A stretch of DNA of 64,000 bases, taken from contig PSMW01000003.1 of the NCBI GenBank assembly GCA_040290295.1, positions 62,001 through 126,000 on the forward strand. Direction: 5' to 3'. The notes under the pieces were generated by a model, which was not told the DNA's origin, made no database searches, and saw only the letters and a program-made list of their open reading frames with translations. Source of the stretch: CAADGV01 sp040290295 (GTDB taxonomy: Bacteria; Bacteroidota; Ignavibacteria; UBA10030; UBA6906). Positions 34,353 through 43,246 of this stretch are shown here, piece by piece. Numbering within the stretch: the first letter of the stretch is position 1; each line of letters opens with the position of its first letter. A program made the position numbers and the translations under genes.

Positions 34353-36340
34353 TCATGACAGCTTCTTGCGTGCAGCGTTCACGAGCATGAAGCAGAGGGC
34401 GCCGAACATCACCAACCCGATGAGGTCCGCCAGAGCGCCGAGATGTTCCCATCCATGAATCCCCACACCATCCAAAATCCATTGGATGAGCGAGATTTCT
34501 TTCTCCACTCCATCCACCATCACCGTTTTGCCGATACTGCTGAGCAACGCAATGGCGATACCCGTCAGCGAACCGCCGGCAACAAGCCCGGTGCTGTAGA
34601 GCATGCCGGAACTGACTTCGGATTCCTCCTTCACGCCGGTGATCTTGTCAGCGAGTGCTTTCATCATGCCGCCGACGAAGATCGGTGCCGTTGTGGACAG
34701 GGGAAGATACGCGCCGACTGCGAACGATAAGGAACGCACCCCACACAACTCCACCACTACCGAGATAAACATCCCGACAAAGACCAGCGCCCACGGGAGG
34801 TCTTGTGCCAGCAGTCCTTTGATGATGGTCGCCATCAACGTCGCTTGCGGTGCGGCATATCGCGCCGTACCGATAGCGTGCTCGACGCCTTCGAAGCGCA
34901 TGGACTGATCGAGCGTTTGCAACGTCCAACCGATGACGAACGTGGAAGCCACAACCCCGATGACCAAACCGAGTTGTTGCGAGATGGGTGTTGCGCCGAC
35001 AATGTAGCCGGTTTTCAAATCTTGACTGGTCGCCCCCGCATTTGCGGCAGCGATACACACAATGCCGCCGACCGAGAGTGCAAGCGACTGATACATGTCG
35101 CCGGTCCAGCCCAAGCCGATGAANNNNNNNNNNNNNNNNNNNNNNNNNNNNNNNNNNNNNNNNNNNNNNTGGAGGACGAGCCAATGATGCCGACGATGCG
35201 CGAACTCACCGTCACGAAGAAGAACCCGAACACCACCACCAGCAAGCCCATGATGAGCGTTCCGGGAAAGGTCCCCGGCAGTTGCGGCAGAACGGCGATG
35301 ATGAGAATGAGAGCGAGCGAACCGACAATGACGTAGGTGATCGGTAAATCACGCTCGGTGCGGGTGAGCGTTTTGCCCTCTTTCAAATCCTTCAGGCTCG
35401 CGAAGCTTTCTTTGAACGCGGAGACGATCGTGGGGAGCGTTCGGATGAGGGTGATGAGGCCCGCCGCAGCAACAGCCCCCGCGCCGATGTAGCGCACGTA
35501 GCCGCGATAAATTTCTCCCGGTGTCATTTGCGAGATCAGTTTTCCTCCCCAACCGGGTTTCAACACCGCAGCAAGTCCGTCGCCAAAGAACGTAATCAAA
35601 GGAATGAGCACCAACCACGACAACACGCCGCCCGCCACAATTGTGCCGGCGATGCGCGGCCCGATGATGTACCCGACGCCGAGATACTCGGGAGTGATCT
35701 CGCCGTTGATCGTCGCGTTGGGATAAGCCGATGAGCGCGAGGTGACGTACGCGGGAACATCTTTCCAAAAGCCAAAGATACTCATGAGGGATTTGTAAAG
35801 GAAGGCAATGCCGAGACCGGCAAAGACTCTTCCCGCCATGGAGCCACCCTTTTCTCCCGCCACAAGTACTTCGGCGCACGCCGTGCCTTCGGGATAAGGA
35901 AGTACGCCATGTTCCTTCACGATGAGCGATCGACGCAAGGGAACCATGAACAACACGCCGAGGATGCCGCCAACGAGCGCAAGCGTAAAAATATTGAAGT
36001 ACGTGAAGTATGCACGCCCTCCCGAGAGAAAAATGAACGCTGGGATCGTGAAGACGACGCCCGCAGCAACCGACTCACCGGCGGAGCCGATCGTCTGTAC
36101 GATATTATTCTCGAGAATCGTCGCCTTCCCGAATCGCTTGAAGACAGCGATTGCTAGAACGGCAATAGGTATGGATGCAGAAACTGTGAGACCGGCGCGG
36201 AGCGCCAGGTACACGGTTGCCGCCCCGAAGATGATCCCGAAAATGACGCCGAGGATGATCGCCTTGAGCGAGAACTCGGGAATGATCGTTTCCGCGGGAA
36301 CAAACGGTTTGAACGAACCTCTATTGTTGTGTTCTGCCAT
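34353..36340 (-). CDS. OPT family oligopeptide transporter (contains an assembly gap)
   Basis: An oligopeptide/OPT-type importer of about 660 residues with 14-16 membrane helices. The N-terminal part reads FVPAETIIPEFSLKAIILG, GLTVSASIPIAVLAIAVF and ENNIVQTIGSAGESVAAGVV, the hallmark OPT stretch; the C-terminal part has GWTGDMYQSLALSVGG and QDLKTGYIVGATPISQQLG. The middle is cut by 46 N at 35124-35169. The sequences on either side (GIIGSSS and IGLGWTG) belong together, and homologs place about 18-21 residues between them, so the true gap is close to the 46 bases shown; the N count does not preserve the frame. The start has AAGGAG upstream. It leads the peptide block and follows proline dehydrogenase by 27 bases. 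Confidence 0.93.
35124..35169. other. Assembly gap (46 N) inside the OPT gene
   Basis: A run of 46 N. The reading frame of the OPT gene is different on each side, so the number of N is an estimate, not a measured length. Roughly 15-21 residues of a membrane helix region are missing. Confidence 0.99.
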
Positions 36341-36367
36341 AAATGACTCCTTACAGAGTTTGGTGGG

Positions 36368-37273
36368 TTACTTGTTTCGCATAAAGACCGCCCTCGCCAC
36401 ATATCCGGCAATCTCCGGGTTCTCTTTGAATCGACGCATGGAGTACGCATACCAACTCTCGCCGAACGGCACGTAGAGCCGCACCTTGTGTCCTTCGTTC
36501 ACCAAGGCTTTGCGCAGCTCGGGACACACGCCGAGCAACATCTGGAATTCGTACTCGTTCTTCCGCAAACCGAACTCCTCGACCATCGCTTTCGCTCCGT
36601 CAACCAATACACTGTCGTGTGTTGCAATGCCGACGTACGCCTTGCCTTCGAACATCACGCGCAAGACCTTCAGAAAATTTCGTTGGACCTCGTCGCGCTT
36701 TTGGTAAGCGATGGAGGCCGGCTCCTTGTAGATTCCCTTACACAGTCGGAAGTTCTTCATACCTTCCGCCATGAGCGCCCGTGCATCATGTTCTGTCCGG
36801 TAGAGGTATGCCTGCAGGACGATGCCGCAGTTGGAAAACTCTTTGTGCAGCGTCCGGAAGATGTCGATCGTATCGGTCGTGCAGGAAGAATCTTCCATAT
36901 CGAAGCGTACGAAAATGTTCTCTTCCGCTGCGGCTTTGAGAATCTCGCGTGTGTTGTGCGTGCACAACTCCTTGCTGAGTTTCAAACCTAAGGAGGTCAG
37001 TTTGATGGAGAGATTGGAGTCGATCCGTTCTCGGGTGATGGCTCGCAGCACCTCGATCGAACGTTCTCGTGACTTCATCGCCTCCTCCTCCCGAATCACG
37101 TCTTCGCCTAATACATCGAGTGTTGCGCACGCCCCCTCCTTGTTGATTTGCCTGACGCAACGGATAGCATCGTCGAGAATTTCGCCGGCAATGTAGCGAC
37201 CGGCAAAATAGCGGACAATACGTTGGGGAACCAGCGGAAGAGTTCTCACAACGAATGTGTTGAGCAGGTGCAT
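36368..37273 (-). CDS. Proline dehydrogenase
   Basis: A monofunctional FAD-dependent proline dehydrogenase (301 residues) that oxidises proline to pyrroline-5-carboxylate and passes electrons to the respiratory quinones. The barrel landmarks are present: ALDVLGED-type start (ATLDVLGEDV), NLSIKLTSLGL, VRFDMEDSS, VLQAYLYRTEHDA, FRLCKGIYKEPASIAY, GIATHDSVLV, EFQMLLGVCPELR and the substrate motif VRLYVPFGESWYAYSMRR. Length matches the short bacterial ProDH type (not PutA). It lies 27 bases upstream of the OPT transporter start, probably cotranscribed, so imported peptides rich in proline could feed it. No P5C dehydrogenase is in the window. Confidence 0.95.
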   Translation of the reverse strand: MHLLNTFVVRTLPLVPQRIVRYFAGRYIAGEILDDAIRCVRQINKEGACATLDVLGEDVIREEEAMKSRERSIEVLRAITRERIDSNLSIKLTSLGLKLSKELCTHNTREILKAAAEENIFVRFDMEDSSCTTDTIDIFRTLHKEFSNCGIVLQAYLYRTEHDARALMAEGMKNFRLCKGIYKEPASIAYQKRDEVQRNFLKVLRVMFEGKAYVGIATHDSVLVDGAKAMVEEFGLRKNEYEFQMLLGVCPELRKALVNEGHKVRLYVPFGESWYAYSMRRFKENPEIAGYVARAVFMRNK

Positions 37274-37775
37274 GGAAGGTGAATGAACTTAGTCGCTAAA
37301 CCTGTTCGACGAGAGCACAGGGTGTCGAAAGCCGATCGGTGCTACCATCATCATCGGAGAAAGGACCCATGATGGTTGTGGTGGATTGTTGCCCGAATAG
37401 GACAGCCGAGGCGCCCACGAGAATCGGAAAGCGCGCAGCGTGCAAGCCGTCTGATGCATGACCATCCTTCTGAGCCGTCAACGATTGTGATTCTGTCGAG
37501 AATGTACGGAAGGGAACATCCTGGTAGCTTAGAGCCAAACTGCAAGAAGATAGTCATGGCGCGTGAGAATAGCAAGATGTCGGCATGCCCTGTTCGGTGC
37601 GTTGAGTTCCCTTTGTCGAATGTGTAAGTTGCTATGGCTTCGAACCCGTTGTTTGAAAAACACAATCGGGCGGCTGCACACGCTGCCTTTCATTTCTTAC
37701 CTCCTTTTCGACTCAGCCGATGCCCATCGTGTGTGCACGTGTATGCGGGAGAACTCTGCCGCGGAAGGACGGGCG
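37274..37775. other. Gene-free stretch before the HIT pseudogene
   Basis: About 500 bases with no frame that resembles a known protein on either strand. Open frames of 70-100 codons occur here on both strands but lack ribosome binding sites and protein-like composition. It may be degraded coding sequence continuous with the decayed genes that follow. Confidence 0.5.
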
Positions 37776-38123
37776 ATGAATTCGACGGATTGTCCCTTTT
37801 GCAAGATTGCGCGCCACGCATTGCCCGCAGAGATCCTGTACGAGGATACTAACGTCATCGCGCTTCTCAGTATCAATCCGATTCATTACCGACACGCCCT
37901 CGTCATTCCAAAGGCACATGCCCCTGACTTTTTCCAACAACGGGAAGATTGCCCGACAGTCGGTCCTTCATTTCCACATGCACGTTACGCCGCGCTATCC
38001 CGACGACGAAATCAAGTTTGTTCTTCAACGCAAACAATACGCCGGCACCGCGATGGCGGAGTATACCGAAAAAAAATACGACAGTATATCGAGCGAGAAG
38101 AGGCCGGGCATGCGCTCGGTTGA
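37776..38123 (+). pseudogene. HIT family protein, degenerate (internal deletion and frameshifts)
   Basis: HIT proteins are small nucleotide hydrolases or transferases. The first part is a normal HIT start from ATG 37776: DCPFCKIARHALPAEILYED, then INPIHYRHALVIPKAHAPDF. The sequence then jumps, in another frame, to NNGKIARQSVLHFHMHVTPR (about 37933-37998), which holds the catalytic HxHxH-type triad, and continues DDEIKFVLQRKQYAGTAMAE. Around 40 residues that normally lie between these parts are missing. A second shift occurs at the A8 run 38069-38076, after which the first frame resumes with the HIT tail KIRQYIERE. The gene cannot make a working HIT protein as written. Confidence 0.85.
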
Positions 38124-38266
38124 AGAAAGATGCCGCCTTGATCATCTCGTCTCTCGAGAAAACGATCCAAGAAAAGATCGTTACGTATGACTTCGCACGC
38201 TTTATGGAGGGGGCGAAAGAAGTGCGCTGCTCGCAATTCGGAGAAGCGATCGTCGCCAATATGTGA
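38120..38266 (+). pseudogene. icd: C-terminal remnant of NADP-isocitrate dehydrogenase
   Basis: Forty-eight codons ending at TGA 38264-38266 read DAALIISSLEKTIQEKIVTY then DFARFMEGAKEVRCSQFGEA and IVANM. This aligns without gaps to the C-terminus of E. coli-type Icd ([20 protein letters not shown] and so on). Nothing of the preceding 350 residues, including the catalytic Ser and the isocitrate site, is present; the remnant abuts the HIT tail with a frame change at the GGTTGA junction. There is no start codon in a sensible place. It is a deletion remnant, and a complete icd must be elsewhere if the TCA cycle works. Confidence 0.85.
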
Positions 38267-38604
38267 CACACTCGCACGAGAGCAGGAAACATCTTCCGGC
38301 TCTCGATGTCTCCGCTTCTTCGCTCTTTGCACGCCATACCATCTCCTCCCTGGTTCCTTCGTACAGTCGAGTAACCGATGCACCTTCATCCATCACGGAG
38401 AAGACGTGGAAGAACGCTGCCTTTCGATTCCGTGCATGCATCTTCTACAAGCATCCTCGGCTCGCCCGTGATCATTCGCGCTCGAGCATCGAATTGGGGA
38501 CAAATCGCCGACGAATCCGCTGGCATAGGGTTTGGACATTAGCGCCGTCAAAGAACAGCGACAGTTACACCAAACTATCATTCAATTTCAAGGAAGGATA
38601 CACC
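38267..38604. other. Gene-free stretch before the lipoprotein gene
   Basis: About 340 bases without a supportable gene. The promoter of the lipoprotein gene should be near the right end; an AAGGAAGG ribosome binding site lies at 38590-38597. No clear hexamers were seen. Confidence 0.5.
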
Positions 38605-39123
38605 ATGAGGACTCTTTCGTTCGTTGTAGCGATTGTCGTGTCGGCGTTGGTGCTGGGATGCCAGGACAGCAACATGACCAATCCCATCAGCAGCGATGTT
38701 TCCGGAAAGCATGCCGCTGCATTTGCGCGCCCGAATGGCAGCCTACCCGACGGCTCGTACGATTTCAAGCAACAACTTTACATTGGGCAATCCGATGGCG
38801 TGAACAACGGATTCGAGGTGAGCGGTAGCATTCAGTATATTCTCGTGCAATCCGGCGACCAGACGTTTGAACTCGCCCTCGTTGTGCGTGGCTCGGCAGA
38901 AAAATTATACGAGAAGGGCGTCAGCGGAACCATCTACGGTGAGTCCATGGACTATCTGACACTGGATGGGAAACAACCTGCGCAGATCGAGAAGAGCTAC
39001 GTAATTCAAGGCTTGGATGCACTGATCAGCCTGCACATATCGTTCAGCGTCTCCGAAACCGATGTGACGGTGGAAAAGATGTGGCTTACAGAGGATGGAC
39101 AGTCGGTACGCAATTTCAACTAA
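38605..39123 (+). CDS. Putative lipoprotein of unknown function
   Basis: A 172-residue protein starting at ATG 38605, supported by AAGGAAGG upstream. It has a lipoprotein signal peptide (RTLSFVVAIVVSALVLGC) with the modifiable cysteine at residue 19 (VLGC). The mature part is polar and beta-rich: DGSYDFKQQLYIGQSDG, SGSIQYILVQSGDQTFELAL, YGESMDYLTLDGKQ and ISFSVSETDVTVEKMWL. I do not recognise a family. The open frame extends upstream to 38263, but that part is unlike protein and lacks a start signal. It is followed by a strong bidirectional hairpin, so it is a single-gene unit convergent with the PspC gene. Confidence 0.75.
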   Translation: MRTLSFVVAIVVSALVLGCQDSNMTNPISSDVSGKHAAAFARPNGSLPDGSYDFKQQLYIGQSDGVNNGFEVSGSIQYILVQSGDQTFELALVVRGSAEKLYEKGVSGTIYGESMDYLTLDGKQPAQIEKSYVIQGLDALISLHISFSVSETDVTVEKMWLTEDGQSVRNFN

Positions 39124-39149
39124 TCAGCTCATCGCATGACTCCGAACGA

Positions 39150-39182
39150 CAACGTCCCGATTCGGTTCGAATCGGGACGTTG
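39150..39182. terminator. Bidirectional hairpin between lipoprotein and PspC genes
   Basis: A perfect 15-base stem (CAACGTCCCGATTCG / CGAATCGGGACGTTG) with a three-base loop. It lies 26 bases after the lipoprotein stop and 26 bases before the convergent PspC stop, the place for a shared terminator. No long T run follows on either side. Confidence 0.85.
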
Positions 39183-39208
39183 CGTTGTGATGCTCGATCG
39201 TCATCCGA

Positions 39209-39904
39209 TCACGACATATTCCATCTGGGTTGTTCCTTCGGCAGCAGAATCGCCAGAATCACATAGGCAATCAACGCCATACCGAACGACATCACCGCTG
39301 CCAAAACGAACAGAATCCGAACAATTGTCGAGTCGATCTCGAAGTACTCAGCTATTCCACCACACACACCGAACAGTTTTCGATCCGAAACGGAGCGATA
39401 GAATCGGCGCTCAGGGCGCGATGCCGCTTCGGGCGAAGGGGGAGCAGACTCCTGCGGCGAGGGTTCTGCTTCGGTCGGCGTTCTCGAGAGCGCGTTACGT
39501 CCTCCCCACAGAAATGCCACTCCGACCAAGATGAGAATTACCGGCAAGAGAATATCGGCATTGAACCACCACCAAGGTTTCCAGAACGCCCATCCGATGT
39601 TCTCGAAAAAAAGAAACAGTCCGACCGCGATGAGCAACAACCCCCAAAAGGTGCTGTTCTTGTTCGATCCGGCAGGTTGCTCTGTGAACGGGGGCGAACC
39701 GGGAAAGGGCTCTTTCGGGATAATGATCATCGCCGCAATGTAGAGAATGATACCGGACCCACCGAGAAGCGTGAGCAGCACCCACGCGATCCGAACTAAC
39801 GTCGGGTCGATGCCAAAGTACTGGGCAATGCCACCGCACACGCCGTCGATCATGCGTTCGGTGCGCGACTTGTAAAGCCGTTTCATACCCCTTGTTTGAG
39901 TCAT
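39209..39904 (-). CDS. Membrane protein with two PspC domains
   Basis: A 231-residue membrane protein containing two complete PspC domains. The first is at residues 7-66 (KRLYKSRTERMIDGVCGGIA, QYFGIDPTLVRIAWVLLTLL); the second at 167-225 (RRFYRSVSDRKLFGVCGGIA, EYFEIDSTIVRILFVLAAVM). Between them lie two hydrophobic segments (STFWGLLLIAVGLFLFFENI; ILLPVILILVGVAFLWGG) of the LiaF/DUF5668 kind and a Pro/Glu-rich linker. PspC proteins are envelope-stress sensors that interact with PspA/PspB in proteobacteria; duplicated forms are less studied. GGGAGG six bases upstream supports ATG 39904. Upstream is the frr-pyrH operon in the same orientation. No PspA is in the window. Confidence 0.9.
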   Translation of the reverse strand: MTQTRGMKRLYKSRTERMIDGVCGGIAQYFGIDPTLVRIAWVLLTLLGGSGIILYIAAMIIIPKEPFPGSPPFTEQPAGSNKNSTFWGLLLIAVGLFLFFENIGWAFWKPWWWFNADILLPVILILVGVAFLWGGRNALSRTPTEAEPSPQESAPPSPEAASRPERRFYRSVSDRKLFGVCGGIAEYFEIDSTIVRILFVLAAVMSFGMALIAYVILAILLPKEQPRWNMS

Positions 39905-40021
39905 GACGAGCCTCCCACGATGGATGAGTGTGTTGTGTATTCCCGTCGGTACTACGGAGTGGCGAGAAAAGATGCTACGCGCCCGAAGAACACAGCCGGC
40001 TTGGGTGCCAGCTGTTGTGTG

Positions 40022-40579
40022 TCATACTTCCATAATCTCTTTTTCTTTGTGGGCGAGAAGGGTATCGATTTCCTTCACATACTTGTCGGTGAGTTTCTGA
40101 ATCTCTTGCTCGCCCCGTTTGCGATCATCTTCGGAAAGGTGTTCGGCTTTTTCAGCTTTTTTCAGATGCTCGATGGCATCGCGCCGAACGTTGCGAATCG
40201 CGATCTTGCCGTCTTCACCGAACTTCTTGGCAAGTTTCACCAGCTCACGTCTTCGTTCTTCATTGAGAGGTGGAATAGGAACGCGCACCATGTCGGCATC
40301 CTTGACGGGGTTCAGCCCAAGGTTCGCCGTTTGAATAGCTTTAACGATGGCATCCAAGGCGCTCTTATCCCAAGGCGTGACGGTCAGCGTGTGGATATCG
40401 GCAACGCTAACGTTCCCTATTTGGTTGAGCGGTGTGGGTGTGCCGTAATAGTCAACACGAATCCCATCCAACAATGTCGTAGTTGCTTTACCCGTGCGGA
40501 GCTTGACGAGTTCTTGGCGAACCACGTCGGTCGCCTTTTGCATACGCGTTTCGGTATCCTTGAGAATGTCTTTGATCAT
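40022..40579 (-). CDS. frr: Ribosome recycling factor
   Basis: RRF releases ribosomes from mRNA after termination together with EF-G. The 185-residue product has the family layout: a three-helix domain with TETRMQKATDVVRQELVKLR near the start, RTGKATTTLLDGIRVDYYGT, PLNQIGNVSVAD, the IPPLNEERRRELVK motif and the long C-terminal helix (EQEIQKLTDKYVKEIDTLLA, HKEKEIMEV). Length is typical. It follows pyrH by 27 bases and is the last gene of the rplM-rpsI-rpsB-tsf-pyrH-frr series, a conserved order. No oddities. Confidence 0.98.
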   Translation of the reverse strand: MIKDILKDTETRMQKATDVVRQELVKLRTGKATTTLLDGIRVDYYGTPTPLNQIGNVSVADIHTLTVTPWDKSALDAIVKAIQTANLGLNPVKDADMVRVPIPPLNEERRRELVKLAKKFGEDGKIAIRNVRRDAIEHLKKAEKAEHLSEDDRKRGEQEIQKLTDKYVKEIDTLLAHKEKEIMEV

Positions 40580-40606
40580 ACGGGTTGGTCCTCGCAGATG
40601 GTCGTG

Positions 40607-41338
40607 CTATACAACGGATGAGGTTTCCACAACACGGGTTCCGATCTCTTCGCCCAACATCAAGCGCTTGAGGTTACCGGGCTTGTTCATGTTGAACACC
40701 AAAATCGGGAGGCTGTTTTCGCGACACAACGTAATCGCGGTCAGGTCCATCACGTTGAGATTCAGCCGCAGGACATCCAGATAGGAGATCTCCGGGAACT
40801 TGATAGCGTTGGGATTTTTTTCGGGATCGGAATCGTACACCCCATCGACGCGCGTACCTTTGAGAATGACGTCCGCTTCAATTTCTGCGGCGCGCAGCGC
40901 TGCTGCCGTATCGGTCGTGAAGTAGGGATTGCCTGTGCCCGCGCCGAAGATGACGATGCGATTCTTTTCCAGATGGCGTACGGCTCGGCGACGAATGAAC
41001 GGTTCGGCAATCACCTCCATACGAATTGCAGACACGAGTCGGGTGATGAGGCCTTCGTGTTCCAACGCGCTTTGCAACGCCAAGGCGTTGATAAGCGTAG
41101 CAAGCATCCCCATGTGGTCGCCGGTGACCTTGTCGATGTTGTCGGACGAATTGGAAACCCCACGATAGATGTTGCCGCCGCCGATGACGATGCCGATCTG
41201 CACGCCCAGTTCGTGCACCGCTTTGATTTCGAGCGAGTATTGTTTGAGCACATTCGGGTCGATGCCGAACTGTTGGTCGCCCATCAACGCTTCACCGCTC
41301 AGCTTCAGCATTATGCGATGGTATTTCAGCTTGCTCAT
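40607..41338 (-). CDS. pyrH: UMP kinase
   Basis: PyrH phosphorylates UMP to UDP and is a hexameric amino-acid-kinase-fold enzyme regulated by GTP and UTP. From ATG 41338 the product has 243 residues with RIMLKLSGEALMGDQQFGID at the start, IGIVIGGGNIYRG, DHMGMLATLINALALQSALE, the FGAGTGNPYFTTDTAAALRA motif, DPEKNPNAIKF and LDVLRLNLNVMDLTAITLCR. The longer frame's ATG at 41389 lies within a terminator-like hairpin and was rejected. The gene sits between tsf and frr as in most bacteria. Confidence 0.98.
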   Translation of the reverse strand: MSKLKYHRIMLKLSGEALMGDQQFGIDPNVLKQYSLEIKAVHELGVQIGIVIGGGNIYRGVSNSSDNIDKVTGDHMGMLATLINALALQSALEHEGLITRLVSAIRMEVIAEPFIRRRAVRHLEKNRIVIFGAGTGNPYFTTDTAAALRAAEIEADVILKGTRVDGVYDSDPEKNPNAIKFPEISYLDVLRLNLNVMDLTAITLCRENSLPILVFNMNKPGNLKRLMLGEEIGTRVVETSSVV

Positions 41339-41366
41339 GATCTCAGTCGTGTGCCGTGATACAAAA

Positions 41367-41389
41367 ATGTCCCCGCCGCGGGGGGACAT
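41367..41389 (-). terminator. Hairpin between tsf and pyrH
   Basis: An eight-base stem (ATGTCCCC / GGGGACAT) extended by a CGCGG loop region. On the minus strand it runs into TTTTTGT. It lies 6 bases after the tsf stop and 29 bases before the pyrH start, so it should end or attenuate the ribosomal protein transcript. Confidence 0.85.
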
Positions 41390-41394
41390 GCCGT

Positions 41395-42258
41395 TTACTT
41401 CGTCTCTTCGCCGAGATGGTACCGCTGGAATCGCTTGACGGTAATCTCTCGCCCCATTGCCTTCCCGATTTCCGTCAAATAATCCTTGATGGTTTTGCCG
41501 GCATCTTTGATGAACGTTTGCTCGAGCAGCACCATTTCTTGGTAGAATTTTTCCAGACGACCGGCTGCGATCTTCTCCACCACCTGTGTGGGTTTCCCTT
41601 CGTTGGCTGCTTGTGTACGATAGATATCCAGCTCTCGCTCGATCAGCGCGTTGTCCACTTGCTCGCGCGAAATCACTAAGGGATTCATCGCCGCGATCTG
41701 CATCGCAACGTTGCGCCCAACGCCTGTCTCGGCCGCTTCAGGACCGATGCCCGTCAATTCCACCAACACACCGATTCGATTGCCCAGGTGAATGTACCCG
41801 CTGACGATGCCGTCCGGCGAATCGAATACCACGAAGCGCCGTACTTCGATTTTCTCTCCAACTTTCGCGAGCAAATCGTTGTACAACTCCGCAAGCTTCT
41901 TGCCGTTCACCGATGCATTCATCAATGCCTCGATGTTTGCTGGACGCGTGCGCGCCACGGCTTCGGCAACCGTGCGCGCAAAAGCGGCGAAATCCTCGCT
42001 GCGCCCGACGAAGTCGGTTTCGCAGTTGACCTCTACAAGCACACCGCTCTTGTGATCATCGGACAGCCGCGTGACGATCATGCCTTCCTTCGCAGACCGA
42101 TCAGCGCGCTTAGCGCCGGCAGCTGCGCCTTTCTTGCGCAGATACTCGATGGCGGCATCCATATCGCCCTGCGAAGCTTCCAACGCACGCTTGCAATCCA
42201 TCATGCCCGCTCCGGTTTTCTCTCGAAGCTCTTTGATCATCGTACTGGTTATTTCCAT
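41395..42258 (-). CDS. tsf: Translation elongation factor Ts
   Basis: EF-Ts exchanges GDP for GTP on EF-Tu. From ATG 42258 the product has 287 residues with the signature MIKELREKTGAGMMDCKRAL at the start, ASQGDMDAAIEYLRKKG, the EF-Tu-contact segment VEVNCETDFVGRSEDF, and MQIAAMNPLVISRE. An ATG at 42294, just after the rpsB stop, would add 12 residues (SHEKKAFQVHV) and is an alternative. The gene follows rpsB by 41 bases and ends just before a terminator hairpin. The C-terminus (KRFQRYHLGEETK) matches the 'V..F.R..vGE' family end. Confidence 0.98.
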   Translation of the reverse strand: MEITSTMIKELREKTGAGMMDCKRALEASQGDMDAAIEYLRKKGAAAGAKRADRSAKEGMIVTRLSDDHKSGVLVEVNCETDFVGRSEDFAAFARTVAEAVARTRPANIEALMNASVNGKKLAELYNDLLAKVGEKIEVRRFVVFDSPDGIVSGYIHLGNRIGVLVELTGIGPEAAETGVGRNVAMQIAAMNPLVISREQVDNALIERELDIYRTQAANEGKPTQVVEKIAAGRLEKFYQEMVLLEQTFIKDAGKTIKDYLTEIGKAMGREITVKRFQRYHLGEETK

Positions 42259-42299
42259 AACGTGCACTTGAAATGCTTTCTTCTCATGAGACATATAGG

Positions 42300-43064
42300 T
42301 TAATTCAACGCCGCTTTTTCCTCCGCCGCTTCTCTGGACTTTGCCTCGTTCTCGATCGCCATTTCCATTTGGCGCGCGGCTGCTCGCTCCTTCCCCTCTA
42401 TGATCGCATCGGCGAAAGTTTTTGTGATGATGTGAATAGATTTCATCGCATCGTCGTTCGCAGGAATGATGTAATCGATGCCTTCGGGACTGCAATTCGT
42501 ATCGACGATGGCGAAGACGGGAATGCCCAAGCGGTTCGCCTCTTTCACGGCGATCGCTTCTTTCTTTACATCGACTACGTAGAGTGCGCCGGGCAATCGG
42601 ATCATCTCGACGATACCTGAGAGCACCTTACTGAGCTTTTCTTTCTCTCGAGTAAGGTAGAGTGCTTCCTTCTTGGTAATCTTGTCGAACGTCCCGTCGG
42701 TTTCCATCTTCTCGATGTTGGTGAGACGCTTGACGCTCTTGCGGATGGTCGTAAAGTTGGTAAGGCATCCGCCCAACCATCGTCGATCGACATAAAATTC
42801 TCCGCAGCGTTGCGCCTCGGTTTTGATAATGTCGCTCGCCTGCTTCTTCGTCCCGACGAACAACACGCGCTTGCCATCGGCAACAAGGTTTGCGATGGCG
42901 TTGCATGCTTCGTCGAGCAAGACGCTGGTTTTGACGAGGTCGATGATATGAATCCCGTTCCGTTCCATGAAGATGAACGGTTTCATTTGGGGATCCCATC
43001 GGCGGGTAAGATGGCCGAAATGGCAGCCTGCGGCCAACAGCTCGGCGACTTCTACGCGTGGCAT
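42300..43064 (-). CDS. rpsB: 30S ribosomal protein S2
   Basis: S2 is a small-subunit ribosomal protein; in many bacteria it represses its own operon. The 254-residue product contains the two signature regions: ELLAAGCHFGHLTRRWDPQM at residues 8-27 and the later PGALYVVDVKKEAIAVKEAN with IPVFAIVDTNCSPEGIDYII. WLGGCLTNFTTIRKSVKRL is also typical. The C-terminal 35 residues are a charged helical tail (ERAAARQMEMAIENEAKSRE). It lies between rpsI and tsf. A seven-base hairpin at 43123-43140 lies upstream of its start and might be part of a leader. Confidence 0.98.
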   Translation of the reverse strand: MPRVEVAELLAAGCHFGHLTRRWDPQMKPFIFMERNGIHIIDLVKTSVLLDEACNAIANLVADGKRVLFVGTKKQASDIIKTEAQRCGEFYVDRRWLGGCLTNFTTIRKSVKRLTNIEKMETDGTFDKITKKEALYLTREKEKLSKVLSGIVEMIRLPGALYVVDVKKEAIAVKEANRLGIPVFAIVDTNCSPEGIDYIIPANDDAMKSIHIITKTFADAIIEGKERAAARQMEMAIENEAKSREAAEEKAALN

Positions 43065-43122
43065 AGTGGTTCTTCCTTGTATGTTGAGTTCGATCTTCTA
43101 CCTTCTTCACCTTCTCCCGTCA

Positions 43123-43140
43123 TCTTGCCTTACGGCAAGA
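43123..43140 (-). promoter_or_regulatory. Hairpin in the leader between rpsI and rpsB
   Basis: A perfect seven-base stem (TCTTGCC / GGCAAGA) with a TTAC loop, about 60 bases upstream of the rpsB start and not followed by T residues on the minus strand. Its position would suit an S2 leader element, as known for rpsB in other bacteria, but the known leader fold cannot be confirmed by eye. Confidence 0.35.
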
Positions 43141-43246
43141 CACTCGCGGCAGAATCCGAAGGTATGATTGGTTAGGTTCCAAAACTCACGTTCCAAGCTC
43201 CAAGTCCTGTACCTGCTTGGGCTTTGAGGTTCGGGAAATGTTGTGC

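Noticed and set aside
37296..37665. Minus-strand open frames of 80 and 104 codons
   Set aside because: Composition and lack of a start signal look random; no family resemblance.
38202..38441. Minus-strand 79-codon frame opposite the icd remnant
   Set aside because: It is antisense to a convincing Icd remnant over part of its length and has no ribosome binding site.
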